NCBI GenBank assembly: GCA_023014365.1
Contig: JAEBUN010000002.1
Span: 2,356,001-2,420,000, forward strand
Length of the DNA stretch: 64,000 nucleotides
Origin: Lepiota brunneoincarnata
Taxonomy: Eukaryota > Basidiomycota > Agaricomycetes > Agaricales > Agaricaceae
Direction of reading: 5' to 3'
A program made the translations under genes and the position numbers. Each line of letters opens with the position of its first letter. Position 1 is the first letter of the stretch. Below the pieces are notes generated by a model that made no database searches, had not been told where the DNA came from, and saw only the letters and a program-made list of their open reading frames with translations. Positions 10,306 through 22,181 of the stretch are shown piece after piece.

Positions 10306-12716
10306 ATGCTCGACACCTCAATCACACACTTGATGATGACTACGGATGCAGAAAAACCTACTCCCAAACAGCTGGCGCAGAGAGCAGTGGAATCAAACCT
10401 CACAATTCAACATGCGTTGACGGAACATGCGCTCCGGCTAGAGGCTCAATTGAAGCAGCTCGACGACCTCATAGTGAGCGCCGCATCTGCCTTGATATGA
10501 CCAGGTCCTGACTTTACTAGGAAGCAGTGCACAAAGGGGTAACCACGGAAGAGGTACCAAGCGAAGTGCTAGGGAGTGAGGTTCAGATACCAGGATCGAA
10601 ACGAGTGAATGGCCCAGTTTCGTCCTTCGAACTCCTGTCTCAGGCGAGTCATCCATTCTGAGGTTCTATGCACTAAGGCTTATGATTGTGCAGTCATCGC
10701 CGTTCTATAAGGAGGCATCTGAACGAGCGCATTATATCCGATGGACCACTTCTCACCCAAGTTCGTTTTTTCCGTGAATAGACAGAACACAGCTCACTAG
10801 GTTTGCTCTAGTCAAGGGCAAGGAAGCCGAGGCTTTAGCCGATGGCGTCAGGAGGGAGAACCTAAGATTAGAAGCATACAGAGCTCAGAACAAGTACGTA
10901 TCCGTTGCATCTTTACATCTCGTTTTCACCTTCACTAAGATCACAGTCCTTCAGCACCCCCTATAGACATACAGAACAATGTCGAAGGGATAGATTGGTC
11001 CATCGTGGCTGAGAAGGTATGTCGTCATTAGAAGATTGTTGGAGAGTATTAGCAATAAGGCGCCTTAGGTATCTGATAACTCTTCCATCAAGCGCACGGC
11101 GGACGAATGTCGAGTTCGGTGGGTGGGAAATTTGCACCCCAAAGTGAATCACGCAGATTGGACGCAGGAAGAGCTGAACAAGCTGCACGAATTAACCCTG
11201 GCTGCGTCTGCAGCTGGAGAGACGATCAACTGGGATAGGATTGCAAAAGACCTCGGGGTGGGCATCGCATAAAAGCTCGTCCCTAGAGGCTCACCTTACA
11301 TGTGGTCATCTACAGACCAACCGTATTCCCGTAGAGTGCATGACACGCGCGACCACACGACCACGGCACCACTGGGATGCACAGGCTGACCAGAGGCTCC
11401 GTGAAGCCGTTCAGAAATACGGGACTAACAACTGGAATCTCGGTAGGCCTATCGGCGTCTTGTACAGACCAATACCAACGTACCCACCTTTTATTGTCAG
11501 TCGCACGCCACGTTTCACCATATGCAACGACATCTCAGTGTCAAACGCGCTACGTCCGCTCTATTGATCCTTCGATCAAACGCGTTCCGTGGACGTCTGA
11601 AGAAGATACTCAATTGCGAAAAGCCGTTGAAGTATTCGGCAACTCATGGGTTGATGTTGCTGCTGTGCTACCCGGACGGACAAATGAGCAATGCAGGGAA
11701 CGTTGGTCTGAAGTTGGAGTGGGTGAAGGAGGGAAGGGTCAATGGTCGGAGGAAGAGGATCAGAGGTTGGTGGATGCGGTGCGGGAGTTGGGTAATAAAT
11801 GGAAGAAGGTCAGTGCGAGGGTTGGTGGTGGAAGAACTGGTCCGAACGTAAGTTCTGGTTTTTTATTGCCCTCATTGAGCTGACTATTGTATTCATGCAT
11901 CTCTCACAGTGCCGGCTGCGGTATGATAGAGTACTGAAATTGCGTGCAAAACAAAGCGAAAGAGGCTCTGTCCCAAGTTCTGCCCTCGAAGCCGCCCCTG
12001 CAGGAGCTCCATTATCATCCCAAGTCCCCGCTGCCGCTGACGCTCCCCATAGACCTAAACCACGGCGGACCACAAAATCGAAGGCCCCAACCGGCGTGGG
12101 AAACACTTCAACACAACCACAGGTGAATAGCGAGTTTTCTCCTGGCGAACCTGCCCTTCGCGAAATGCAACTGGCATCAAAAGCAGGGACAGAACCTGTA
12201 GCTCCTCGGGTCAGACCCAAACCGCGACCAGTACGCAAGGGCAAAGGGAAGGAAAAGGCAGATACAAATGTGGAAGCGGATTCAGAAGCTAGGCCAGTAC
12301 CTGGCGTCCAACCCACCGTGTTGGAATCACCAGTACCAGTGGAGGACCGGCTCGGAACCTCAGGAATCGCGGTTGCATCCAAACCAGGAGCACCTATTCC
12401 TTCGGTGGGGAACGTCCAAACACAGCAGTCCCAAGAACAACGAGAACCCGAACCCACGTCAACATCCGCCATCGAGCACGAACCTCCCGCCGGAGCTATG
12501 GCTGTGGGTGCACATGAGCTGAGATCTGTTCCACGGCAGATTCAGGAAGCATCTGAGCAGAGTCAGGAAAAGAGGGAGACAAGGAGACGAGGGAAAAGGA
12601 AGCGCGTTCAAGATGCTAGTGCTCTCGTCCTCGGGGAATCGAGTAGGGACGCAAATGCCGAACGAGGAAGGAAGCAATGCAGAACCATAGCGGGTCATGA
12701 AGTGGAACAAAGCTAA
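10306..12716 (+). CDS. Myb-repeat protein, SNAPc4 (SNAP190)-like
   Basis: Probably the large DNA-binding subunit of the snRNA-activating complex or a related Myb factor. After a helical N-terminus and several short introns there are at least four Myb/SANT units: IDWSIVAEKV...CRVRWVGN; ADWTQEELNKL...NRIPVECM; HHWDAQADQRLREAVQKYG with NNWNLVARHV; and VPWTSEEDTQLRKAVEVFG followed by KGQWSEEEDQRLVDAVRELG. The LGTNRIPVEC join is typical of SNAP190-type proteins. The last ~250 residues are Pro/Ala/Lys/Arg-rich, ending with basic RRRGKRKR and GRKQCR patches, and look disordered. The start may be ATG 10306 or 10333. Confidence 0.8.
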
Positions 12717-13062
12717 TGCTACTGGTGATGGTTGAACAACAACTCGAGTGAGAGGGAAGGAAGTGAGGTGGGACTGAGACTCAAGGCCGGTGCTCTAGAT
12801 AGGTAGAGTTTAGGGGCGCGGGTGTTCACCATTCCTTTCATTGCCACCAAAAAATGATCACCTCATGACGGACGCCGCTAGACTTACAGCCTCTGGTGCC
12901 GTTCTTCGAGATGGTACAAGGGTATACGCGCCCAAGTGATGCCACAAACTCGCAATAGGCCGTCTTTTGGCAGTAGATTGCAATAACCATGTAATTCGAA
13001 CTCAACAGGATGACTGTAAGATATGACAAACCGGCGACACGAAACCAGGACCTAAGGTATGA
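12717..13062. other. convergent 3′ region, Myb gene / TAF8
   Basis: 346 bp between two facing genes. It most likely holds both 3′ UTRs. No exon or RNA gene is seen. Confidence 0.45.
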
Positions 13063-14235
13063 CTACCGTCCGACCTTCCACCTTTTTCTGGGATGTAAGC
13101 CTGCCTCCCAGTTAACGATATGACCCAAAAGTTCTGCGTCTTCTTGTCCAGTACTATCCTCTGTGGCAAGCAACAGGTTCTTGAGTGACTCTTGCACTAA
13201 ACCCGCTGTCTTGAGTTTCTTTTCAAGTGACGGGAGAGCGGCTTTCTTTGGTGGCGAGGCCTAGATGTACATTGTATTCAGAATATGAACTTCCCTCAGA
13301 GTAAGAGTTGGGCGACGTACAGGAGTTTGTAGGTATGTATGTTTCGGGGGAAGCTGTGGCAAGTAAGGTGGCAGTCCACGGAGTGTTGTAGGGATGACTG
13401 GAGGCCCGGATTCGTCGTCCGAGGCAAGAAGTTCAGGTGAAGGTGAACGAGAAGCGGGTGATAAGAGTTTGGTGGGGATAGTCTTGAGCTCTGGTTTTTT
13501 GGAGTTGTTGTCAGAAATGGTATTCCCTAGTAACACGGAAAGACGAGACATACTTCGTTTCGAATGTTTCTCCTTGGATGGTTGGGGGAGAGGAGTGGTA
13601 GGATCGTTGGCGTCGGTGGCGGCTGCCGGAGACTGGACGCGGCGCTTTCTAGCAAAGGGATAAAGATCTCTTGGTGTAATACCAAAGTCGTTGCAGGCAA
13701 GGAGGAGGTCCGAGGGAATTGCGCCTGCGCGGTTGGCGAGGTTGGCGTATTCGTGAGCCCTCTCGAAGAGTTGTTGGACGACTGAAAAGCGATTGTAAAA
13801 AAAAAAAGGTGAAAAGTGAAGGAGAACAAACATACAAGCGATGGCCTCCAACTCTAAACGGGTTGAAGCCTGGCTCTCGACTTTTTCAAATCCGACATCT
13901 AGAAGCTCGTTTTCGAGGAGTTTTTGGAGTGCTCGCGCGGCTACGGTGGGGGTGATCGCGGGTTCGGGCGGCGAGGGTGGTCTTGCAGGCGTAGGGTTGG
14001 TTTGTCTGTGCAGGTCATTCGTAGCGAGGACACCTAGGCCAGACTGTACGAGCCCGCTTGGTGCGGCGCCAGTGGGGGTATAGGGGGAGTAGTAGGTTGA
14101 TGTGGGCTGAACGGGGACGTTCGGATAGTGATTGGGGTAGTGGATTGTCGGCGGCGGAATTGATATGGGTGTTGTGGTCGGTGCAGCCTGGTAGGCTGTG
14201 AATTGGGCTGGAGGGCCAGTTGTGGGGGTGGACAT
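13063..14235 (-). CDS. TFIID subunit TAF8
   Basis: Subunit of the general transcription factor TFIID. A long Pro/Thr/Tyr-rich N-terminus precedes a histone-fold (bromo-associated) domain: ARALQKLLENELLDVGFEKV, then after an intron VQQLFERAHEYANLANRAG and LLLACNDFGITPRDL. The TAF8 C-terminal signature LPQLPPKHTYLQTP is followed, after an intron, by ASPPKKAALPSLEKKLKTAG and LVQESLKNLLLATED. The C-terminal exon is outside the main ORF and ends at TAG 13063. It shares 59 bp with the divergent riboflavin kinase gene. Confidence 0.88.
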
Positions 14236-14294
14236 ATGGGCGTAAGTGCAAAGAAGTACTCTGTGCCACAGTTTGTCTTATCACGCTCATTGTC
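14236..14294. promoter_or_regulatory. 59-bp divergent promoter, TAF8 / riboflavin kinase
   Basis: Only 59 bp separate the two chosen start codons, so both 5′ UTRs must be extremely short or must overlap the partner's transcribed region. Confidence 0.45.
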
Positions 14295-15014
14295 ATGCCG
14301 GTAGTGGGTGCAGGGGCCCCCCCCCAGACCGAAGAATACCGCAACTCAAGACCACAGATCGTTGGTCCCGATGTTCCAGAGACACCGTTCCCGATTGCGC
14401 TCGCAGGGCCCGTGCAGAGGGGATTCGGGAGGGGTGGAAAGGACCTTGGATGTCCTACTGGTGTGTTCCACCCTTTGTCCAAGCAAATTGGTCTGAAATT
14501 TGAATGTATAGCTAATTTACCAGATGAATCTACGGTGGAGATGAGTGCGGTCGCAAAGACGGGTGTATACTATGGCTATGCCCAGGTGCTCCCCCCCAAA
14601 GACAAGGTGGAGGATGGGTTGTTTTCTGAAGAGGATGTACAGGTGCTGCCAATGGTAATGAGTCTGGGCTGGAATCCGTTTTACAAAAACGAGCAATTGA
14701 GTGCTGTACGTCGACATTGTTTCGAACCTCTTTGTCATGACTCATGATGGTACCGCAGGAAATTCACATAATGCACGCATTCAAGTCGGACTTTTACGGG
14801 TACGAGATGCGAGTGTTAGTTCTTGGATATATTCGTCCCGAGTTGGATTATACTTCCAGAGGTGAGTGGATTGTAGTTTCCTCATTCACACCTGGGCTCA
14901 ACGAGGTCCGCAGAAGCATTGATAGATGACATTGAAACCGACAAACGGGTTGCGTTGCAGTCACTAGATCGGCCAGGGTATGAGAAATACAGAAAAGACC
15001 TGCACTTTCTCTAG
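14295..15014 (+). CDS. FMN1: riboflavin kinase
   Basis: Phosphorylates riboflavin to FMN. Starts at ATG 14295 (MPVVGAGAPP), then the family blocks IVGPDVPETPFPI, VQRGFGRGGKDLGCPTANLP (intron after CPT), TGVYYGYAQV, MVMSLGWNPFYKNEQLSA, EIHIMHAFKSDFYGYEM and RVLVLGYIRPELDYTSREAL. The last exons give DDIETDKRVALQSLDRPGY and end at TAG 15014. GRGGKDLGCPTANLP includes the nucleotide- and metal-binding PTAN motif. A loop between YAQV and MVMS is somewhat longer than in yeast and acidic. The enzyme looks complete. Confidence 0.93.
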
Positions 15015-15082
15015 ATTAACTAGAACAGAGGCTCTAATGAATGAAATACGGGTATCAATGAGGGACGACACACATGCTTTTA

Positions 15083-15748
15083 TCATAGGCGTCTTGTCTT
15101 CTTCGACCGTGTACCACCAATTTTCAGTGCCGTCCGGTCGGTGATGGATTTGATCAAGTCTCGGACTTGGTCCCCCTCCGAGGTAGTCAGAGCGGTTTTC
15201 AAGGCTTCTCTACCCTGCCCGAAGCCTTTGAAATACAATTGCACATAGGTCTGCCCCCCATTCTCCTTCTTTATTTTTTCCAGCAGTTTGAACGCGCGAA
15301 CCGCACATTGGTACCCTGCTTCGTAGCCGCCACGGTTTCCCTTCTTGAAGCCGACGGTACCACCAGAGTACCAAGCAAGGGCGTTGGATTTTGGAGGTTC
15401 GCTGGGGTAGTTGTCGGTGAATTCGAGCGAAGAGACGGTGATGGTGGTGTTGTTACGGGTGGAATGACAGTCAAAGCGGTACCAGTTGCCAGAGGGTTTG
15501 AAGCTCTGGTCGATGTTAGCCTGGCTCATGGGGTTGTCCCTGGCTGAAGTGTAGCCCTCTGGGCCTGCGCGTGGTGGACCATGATCTGTAGGGGAAATGG
15601 ACACGCTGATGGGGTTGAGAAGGGTCTGTCCGGACACTCTGGCTTGAATATCTGCCAGGATATTCTGTTTGACCTGAGAACGCGCTTGAGAATGAAAGCG
15701 GACGAGTGCTGGTGTCCGTCGGGCCAGGGCACGTCCACAGCTGAGCAT
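15083..15748 (-). CDS. mitochondrial small-subunit ribosomal protein uS11m
   Basis: Single-exon 221-residue protein. A basic mitochondrial presequence (MLSCGRALARRTPALVRFHS) is followed by the uS11 core: NTTITVSSLEFTDNYP, LAWYSGGTVGFKKGNRGG, YEAGYQCAVRAFKLLEK and VQLYFKGFGQGREALKTAL, ending with ITDRTALKIGGTRSKKTRRL. The Arg/Lys-rich end matches the family, which lines the rRNA platform. It diverges from QCR9, another mitochondrial gene. Confidence 0.93.
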   Translation of the reverse strand: MLSCGRALARRTPALVRFHSQARSQVKQNILADIQARVSGQTLLNPISVSISPTDHGPPRAGPEGYTSARDNPMSQANIDQSFKPSGNWYRFDCHSTRNNTTITVSSLEFTDNYPSEPPKSNALAWYSGGTVGFKKGNRGGYEAGYQCAVRAFKLLEKIKKENGGQTYVQLYFKGFGQGREALKTALTTSEGDQVRDLIKSITDRTALKIGGTRSKKTRRL

Positions 15749-15874
15749 CGTTTGCCAAAATGTAAATTACACCTCTGTGACGTGATGCCCGAGTGACACA
15801 CCTAGTCACACACCCACACACCCGGGCGCCATCGGGACGACGACGACCTTGCAACTTTACACCAACAACAATCC
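15749..15874. promoter_or_regulatory. divergent promoter shared by uS11m and QCR9
   Basis: 126 bp between the start codons of two nuclear genes for mitochondrial proteins. It contains GTGACGTGATG near 15778 and a CACACACC-rich run. Shared control is inference. Confidence 0.5.
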
Positions 15875-16215
15875 ATGGGCGTAAGCGATTTTCCCTCTCT
15901 GCATTCGTCGTCTCATCGATCTCGTGCTGCAGTTTGCCACAGGCATCTATAACTCCGTATTCAGACGCAACAGTGAGCAGTTCCACACAACCAACTTGTG
16001 CTCCCCTTGACCATCTTGCCCAGGTGTCTTTGTCGGCACTGTTTTTGCTAGCGCTTTCGTCTTTGGCATTGGCTTCGACATGGGTGTGACCACCTTTTGG
16101 GAGCGGTGGAACAAGGGCGTACGTCTTTGTAGTCCTCGCTTGTATTTCTTGTACTCACAGCCTGCAGAAACTCTGGAAGGACATCCGCCACAAATATGTT
16201 ACAGACTCGGAGTAG
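15875..16215 (+). CDS. QCR9: cytochrome bc1 complex subunit 9
   Basis: Small complex III subunit of the inner mitochondrial membrane. Four tiny exons: MG, then FATGIYNSVFRRN, then SVFVGTVFASAFVFGIGFDM continuing VTTFWERWNKG, then KLWKDIRHKYVTDSE, stop TAG 16215. A single membrane helix lies in the third exon. Exon 1 has only two codons, and all introns have GT-AG ends, so the gene is not visible as one ORF. Length (~57 residues) fits the family. Confidence 0.93.
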
Positions 16216-16278
16216 ATATTAGACCTTTAATAATAATAATGCGAAATATGTGACACTGTGTGACATTCGCCTTTCAAC

Positions 16279-17427
16279 ATGGACGGAGACCACGCCGACA
16301 TGGATGTCGACGCCAAAGGCGACTCTAAGCCAGATGCAAAGGTCGTTGTCATCACCAATCTCACCCGCAATGTTGTCGAGGCTCACTTGCGAACCGTCTT
16401 TGGATTTTACGGCGAGATTGTCAAGATTGACCTCCCTCTCTTTGGAAAATGTACAGCCCTCCCATCTTCTTACCCCGAACGCACTCACTTATCCTTTTTT
16501 TTGTGTCTTCTAGCCGGCCAAAACCGAGGCAAAGCTGCGCTCGAATATGCTGATACAGCCTCAGCCCACCGCGCAGCCTCACACATGGACGGTGGCCAAC
16601 TCGATGGCGCAGTGCTAAAAGTCGAGCTCTCTGACCTCCCCGTCCGCTCACGTTCTCGCTCGCCCCCTCCACTGCCGAAGAATCGTCGTGGGCCACCCCG
16701 TTCATCACACCATTACCGCAACGGTCGTTCTCGTTCTCCCCGCTCTCGTTCTCGCTCTCGTTCTCGCTCACTTCGCTCAAGGTCCCGCTCGCGTACCAGA
16801 TCTCGCTCCCGTTCTCGCTCGCCTCTGCCGCCTCCTCGTCGACGCGGACCAGGAGGGGATGGCTTTGGCAGAGCACGAGACTCTTACCGTGGTGGACGCG
16901 GTGGCGGAGGAGGAGGAGGAGGAGGGGGTTGGGCTAGACGAGGCCCACCACCGCGCGACTACCGTGATCGTCGCTCCAGATCCCGTTCACCCCTTCCGCG
17001 CGGTCGTATCCCACCTCGCCGTCGTTCGCCCAGCTACACTCGCGGTGGCTTCGGTGGTGGACCAGACCGGGACCGCGGCTATGGCGGACGGGGACGTCCT
17101 CGTTCCCGCTCCTTATCCAGTTCCCGCTCTCCGCGTTCCCGAACCAGGAGCCGTTCAGCCAGCTATTCCGTTCGTTCTAGTCGGTCTAGGACGAGATCTG
17201 TCACTCGTTCTAGGTCTCGTCCTATTTCTCGTTCCCGTACCCCCCGCTCCCGCTCTCGTTCTCCCAGGTCCCGTTCCAGAAGCAGGTCCATGTCATATTC
17301 CTCCTATTCAAGGTATAGCCGCAGTCGCAGTCGTGCTCGTTCTCCGTCGGTCAGCAGGGGACGGAGCCGCAGCAGGGATCGAGATGATATTAGGGATAGT
17401 AGATCTAGGTCTCCTAAAGGCTCTTAG
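16279..17427 (+). CDS. RNPS1-like RRM plus RS-domain splicing protein
   Basis: Probable exon-junction/splicing cofactor. An N-terminal RRM (KVVVITNLTRNVVEAHLRTV, YGEIVKIDLPLFGKS, GKAALEYADTASAHRAASHM) is interrupted by one short intron after FGK. The remainder is a long RS domain with SRSRSRSRS-type runs, a Gly-rich RGGRGGGGGGGGG stretch and more RS repeats to the TAG at 17427. The RRM plus RS layout resembles RNPS1, but other SR-type proteins share it. An open reading frame in another phase over the RS region is a by-product of the repeat. Confidence 0.82.
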   Translation: MDGDHADMDVDAKGDSKPDAKVVVITNLTRNVVEAHLRTVFGFYGEIVKIDLPLFGKCTALPSSYPERTHLSFFLCLLAGQNRGKAALEYADTASAHRAASHMDGGQLDGAVLKVELSDLPVRSRSRSPPPLPKNRRGPPRSSHHYRNGRSRSPRSRSRSRSRSLRSRSRSRTRSRSRSRSPLPPPRRRGPGGDGFGRARDSYRGGRGGGGGGGGGGWARRGPPPRDYRDRRSRSRSPLPRGRIPPRRRSPSYTRGGFGGGPDRDRGYGGRGRPRSRSLSSSRSPRSRTRSRSASYSVRSSRSRTRSVTRSRSRPISRSRTPRSRSRSPRSRSRSRSMSYSSYSRYSRSRSRARSPSVSRGRSRSRDRDDIRDSRSRSPKGS

Positions 17428-17759
17428 GCTAGGAATGCGAATTGACAGTGTCTGGGCTTGTACACGCCCTTATATTTCTTGTGTCCATATGTCTGCTAAT
17501 CAATGTGTTTGACATGCCCATTCGATACGAATGATGTGCGAAAAACAAACAATGGGTATGTAGCTTGTTGAGCCATTAGCGCAATAATACTCGTAATCAA
17601 GACAAACGCCGTATAGAAACCCCCACCCCCACTACCAAGAGACGCCAAAAATTTGTAGGAATTGAATCTAATCACTGCTGATAGATTCATCATCCGCTGC
17701 AAATGGCCTATCGACAAGAGAAAGTTAGCATGCAGACATTGGGTCTCTTGGAAGTCGAC
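17428..17759. other. convergent 3′ region, RNPS1-like / NPC1
   Basis: 332 bp between facing genes. A 73-codon minus-strand ORF with a hydrophobic stretch lies here, but it follows the NPC1 stop and matches no family known to me. Confidence 0.4.
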
Positions 17760-20700
17760 CTACGCATATTCGTAATCGTTCCGGATAGCATTTGCCATCC
17801 ACTCCTCGTCCGTCCCTGGAGGTAGTCCCTGTCCACCTGCGAGACTGAGCACGACTGGGAGTAAAACGAGTCCGTGTAGCGCCCCCGAAACGATGAGCGT
17901 TAGCCACATTCGGAAATAATAGATCTAACGGGCAACGTGAGTGGTTAGGCTGAGAAGGGGTGAGGCAAGTCCGGCTGACCTCAAGGAGCTTGGACCGCGT
18001 GAGGGCGAGGACGGACATTCCGATGAGCTTCGTGAATGTAATACCAGACAAAACCTGATAACAAAGAATCCATTAGACCGTGGTGAATGGGCACATCATG
18101 AGCTAAGCGAGAGAAACTCACCGAGGGTCCAACATCTACAAGCGCCAAGTACACTCTCTCATCCCTCTCCTTCTGCCCCTCTACCTCCCCGAGCACCAGC
18201 GTACCCACCGAAGTCGACGAGCTGCTGGCATTCATAAATGCCCTCGCAATATGTGCGCAAAACTCAACCGCAATCCCTAAAGAAATCACTAGATTCACCA
18301 AACTAATCGCGTTCAAACTCACGCCCCACACCGGCATCACGCCCATCACAGACACCACCGTCATCGCCACAACGGCCGTAACAATCGTCGCCGTCGGCCA
18401 CGAACCCAAGAGTAACGCAGTGACGACTAGCACAGATGCAAGGCCGAGTCCAAGGACTTCTTGCGTAATCGCGATGATGTGCGCGTATTGATCGAAGAAG
18501 ACGTAGAAAAGGGAGTAGGGAAATACTTCTGTCCCTGTTGTTTCGGAAATTTCGTTTGCAATGCGGTGGGCAGCTGCGAATGCGTTTATATAGTCGTCCT
18601 GGGTTTTGAGAGGTTTGTGGAAGGTGCGAAAATGTGATGCCCCAACCTGGGTGAAATCCTGGCTTAAAGAGAGAGCGTCTCCAAAGGCAGTCTTGCCTGC
18701 GAGAGAACACTCGGCTGAGGTGGGAGAGGCCAACCATTGTTTGAGGTATCTCATGAATTCTTCACCCTCTGGGAGGCCCTCCATTGTGACGTTCCATGGA
18801 GGTTGGTGATCTTGGTAGCAGGGTCTGCAGAGCCGAGCTGGTGTGCGTTCTGTGCAGAACTTGGAGGGTTCGTTCTTTCGGACGCGACAACAGTCATCGT
18901 TTACGGGATTCAGCCAACCCAGGAAATTGTCGAGCCAGGATGCCGCTGGTTGGTTGATGAAAGATGTTTCTGGTCTCTTGCGCTCAGCCTCCAGCCGGTT
19001 TGCAAGAGAAGAGTCTTGGCAAGTTGTGAAACGACCACAGAGGGCTTGCTGTCCTCCTCGTTTGGCCACGTCCAAATCTTTTGCTACAAAATAAACCGGA
19101 GGTCCAACATCCAAATACTTCTCTACGTGATCAAAGTATGGCACTAGATAAGAGCCTGAGGGTAACGCCAGGCGCTGGTCTACAGAGTAGTCAGTGAATG
19201 GGGTTTAGAAAGGGACGTAGAGCAACTGACCTAGCCCAAGTTGGATATGCTGAATGGATATGACGGAAGTAATGGAGGCTCCGAGGAAAATAATCACGAC
19301 GACGGCTTTGACGAAGGGTCTCAAGAGGAAAGGCACATAATAGCGACGAATAAAACGTGCAAACCGACCCAGGCCACTAGCGTTGGCAGAGACTTCTGGC
19401 AGAGCAATTCGAGACGATAAACGGATGCAAGGGAAACAATCAGCGCGATTAGCCTAATGGACCAGAAGTTAATAATAATCTGGGACCATAGAACACATGG
19501 AATTACCTCAGTTCTCTTGAGATCCAGAAGCAGAGCACTGACAAACACGGTTACTTGTAGTGTTGCGTTGATCAACACGCTCCCGGCTGCATACAAAGCG
19601 AAATTGCGCACGGCAGGCATCGGTACCAATGCACCCAAAGCAAACGCAGCAGTCTCCGTAATGGTGCTCAACAGGATAGAAGGTCCCATCTTAGCCAACG
19701 TTCGCGCCACCCTTTCTTCTGCGCTTAGATACAGCGGAAGTGAGGTGTCGTCCGCATCTCCATGCGTAGACTCAAACGGCGAACGATGAGAATTTGTTGG
19801 GGACATCGGACCAACATAGGAGCCATGGGTTGTTGGTGCTGCATTCGGTCCATGTAGGGCATTCTGACGGTCGAGTTCGTGAACAAGGATGAAAACATTG
19901 TCGACGCCAACAGCGAGGACCAGGAATGGAATGACCTCAGCTATGATAAGCGTCACTCTCACACCCAACAAGGAGAAAAAGCCGACGGAGGTCGAGATAG
20001 AAAGGAGGACCAAGCAAATTCCGAAGAATCCAAGCATGACTTTTGTGTTAACGAAAAGCCCGCGAGGGAGGCGAGGAAAGATAGTAGGAACATTGCGGGA
20101 GTCAATGGACAGGGTAGAAGAAACGGTAGAACCCCTGAAGAATTGAGGGAAATTGCGAGCCCATTGGGTAATAGAGGAAGCAACACTATCCTCATCTTTT
20201 GTGGTAGATCCGCCACCGAGGGTGAGGGAGATGTAAAGGAACATAGCAAGGTATGACAACACGACGATGCGAACATCTGTGTTAGCACTCTTGTTTAATT
20301 CCTCCTCGAGAGATACACCAGTGGAGAAGACGACCGACAAGCCGGCTTCTGACTCGGATCGTTGGCTGAGTTTTGTAAGATATTCCCGTAAGGTCGTCTC
20401 CCATTCCATGGCCACACCATGCTTGCCCGCATCCAACGAGTCGGAGACCACGTACGTCACAACAAACGCCTCCGCTTCGAGGTATTGCCTAACACCATCC
20501 CCGTCCACTGGAACCCCACCTAGCACAAACTGTGGTTCAAGCGGTTGCTCAAAGTCGGGAAGACAGTCGACAGGACTCCAGGCGCAATCCCGGAGGCGTT
20601 CGGCCCAAGTATCTTGATTGTAATCACTTAGATCGTTTCCAAACCAAGCGACGATAGACTGCACAACACATGCCCCACGAGGACCAGCGGGCTTGAAGCA

Positions 20701-22181
20701 AACATCGGAGAGTGTATACCCGTTAGGGGACTGCAGATTGCGAATGTCGGCTTCGACCCCAGCCCAATACTTGAGATGATCCCAGGATAAAACGGAACCT
20801 TTCCCGCCGATACTGATTGACGTAGATTCGGTACCGTTGAGGATCATCTTCTCCGACTGGGGGGCGGCAGTAACGAAAATCTGCTCTGTTCGGTAGAACG
20901 GCCCAAAATGTCCGTCAAAGTATTCCTTTTGGAGTCTACTCTCCGAATTGGGAGCTACCCATAGTCGCACAGGGTCCGTCTCAATCGTAAACTTGTCCCA
21001 ACCAATGTTGAGTAAACCAACGACGAGAAATACAATTGCAAACATGAACCACGGGTACGTCGCAGCGAAAAGGCCCAGCGCATGGAATCCTCTCCGTAAG
21101 ACATGGTTGAGACGGTATTGCCGGGGCTGCACTGTCTCTATGGGATCAAGCAAAGACGCGCCACGGCCAAGGTGGCGAGATTCTGATTGAGCACCAAGTG
21201 AGTCTTCTTCGATGTACTGCGATAGTGAGCCCGCACCGACAAGTCCACGGGTGTGAACTCTCGGCGAGCCAGTTTCTTCTGATAGCGCAACGCGTTCATA
21301 GGTTTTCTCGCGGCGGTGACGACGAACAGTGGATATAGTGTATCCCGTTAGGAAACCCAGAACCCCCAACGAATAGGCTATGATCAGGATGAAGGACAAA
21401 CATGATAATGAACCAACAACACACGAAGGCCCAGCGTCAGGGGGTGGAACAGGAGGTAGGACAGGACATATGGCGGGACAATCGATGCAGGTGCACCGAC
21501 TAGTTAGGTCATTATCGTAGCAACTCCGCGGAGGAGCGTTATAAGGGGAGTGTGTCGGGGGCGAACTACTGGGGAAGTTGATCTGGAAAGGGCTCCCAAG
21601 GGGTTTCTCGTCGCCGAGAAACTTGAAGAATGCGTGGTAGTCTTTTGCGCCCCCTCCGATGAAGTCCATGGCATATCCATTGGTGACACCGAACTGTACA
21701 TCTTTGCAGCTGTCATAAAAGCCTTTGCCAAATTTCTCTGTCACGAAGAAATCCGCAGACTTGACCGCTGTCTGACCGCTCGATGACTCTTGAGTTGCGG
21801 TGATGTTCACGAATTCGGCTTGTCGAGGAGAGCAAGTAAACGAACAGAAGAATGATCTGAAATTGTTTCTGCATGCAGGGCATGATGCTAGAAAAGCCTC
21901 CACTTGACCGAAGTTGCTCCTCAGCGTTTCAACCTGGTCGGAAGTACAGCACACTGGACCATCTGCGAATTCAGCGCCGCAGGCCTCAACGAGAAGGGCT
22001 CGAGCAGCACCCGCTCCAGGCTGCAGTGGAGTATAGTGAGCTGTATAAACGGCCAAACACACAACGGATTGCACACCTCCTTCGGTGGCCCGTCATAGGG
22101 ACATGGCAGAGGTTTGAACCCCTTGGTCCCACACGATGACCGCATAGCACACCGTCCCGCGTCTCCCCCGTTGTCACTCAT
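17760..22181 (-). CDS. NPC1 sterol transporter (Niemann-Pick C1 / Ncr1)
   Basis: Polytopic protein of the vacuole or late endosome that moves sterol out of the lumen. Exon 1 gives GRCAMRSSCGTKGFKPLPCP then YDGPPKE, spliced to PGAGAARALLVEACG and the Cys-rich N-terminal domain (FADGPVCCTSDQVETLR, FFCSFTCSPRQAEFV). A helix is followed by the luminal domain (DPVRLWVAPNSESRLQKEYF), then the sterol-sensing domain from VVLSYLAMFLYISLTLGG through FLVLAVGVDNVFILVHELDR. Further exons give RPFVKAVVVIIFLGASITSV, the second luminal Cys-rich domain and a last bundle with VNLVISLGIAVEFCAHIARA and GMSVLALTRSKLLE, ending NDYEYA, TAG 17760. No signal peptide precedes exon 1 at ATG 22181, so a 5′ exon is probably missing. 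Confidence 0.93.

Noticed and set aside
16740..17300. Satellite or CRISPR-like repeat
   Set aside because: The repeated TCTCGTTC units encode an RS domain in one long frame.
16688..17512. 274-codon ORF over the RS domain
   Set aside because: A shifted reading of the Arg/Ser repeat; the RRM-RS frame explains the DNA.
17496..17717. Extra C-terminal exon of NPC1
   Set aside because: The NPC1 frame ends cleanly at 17,760 with family-like length.
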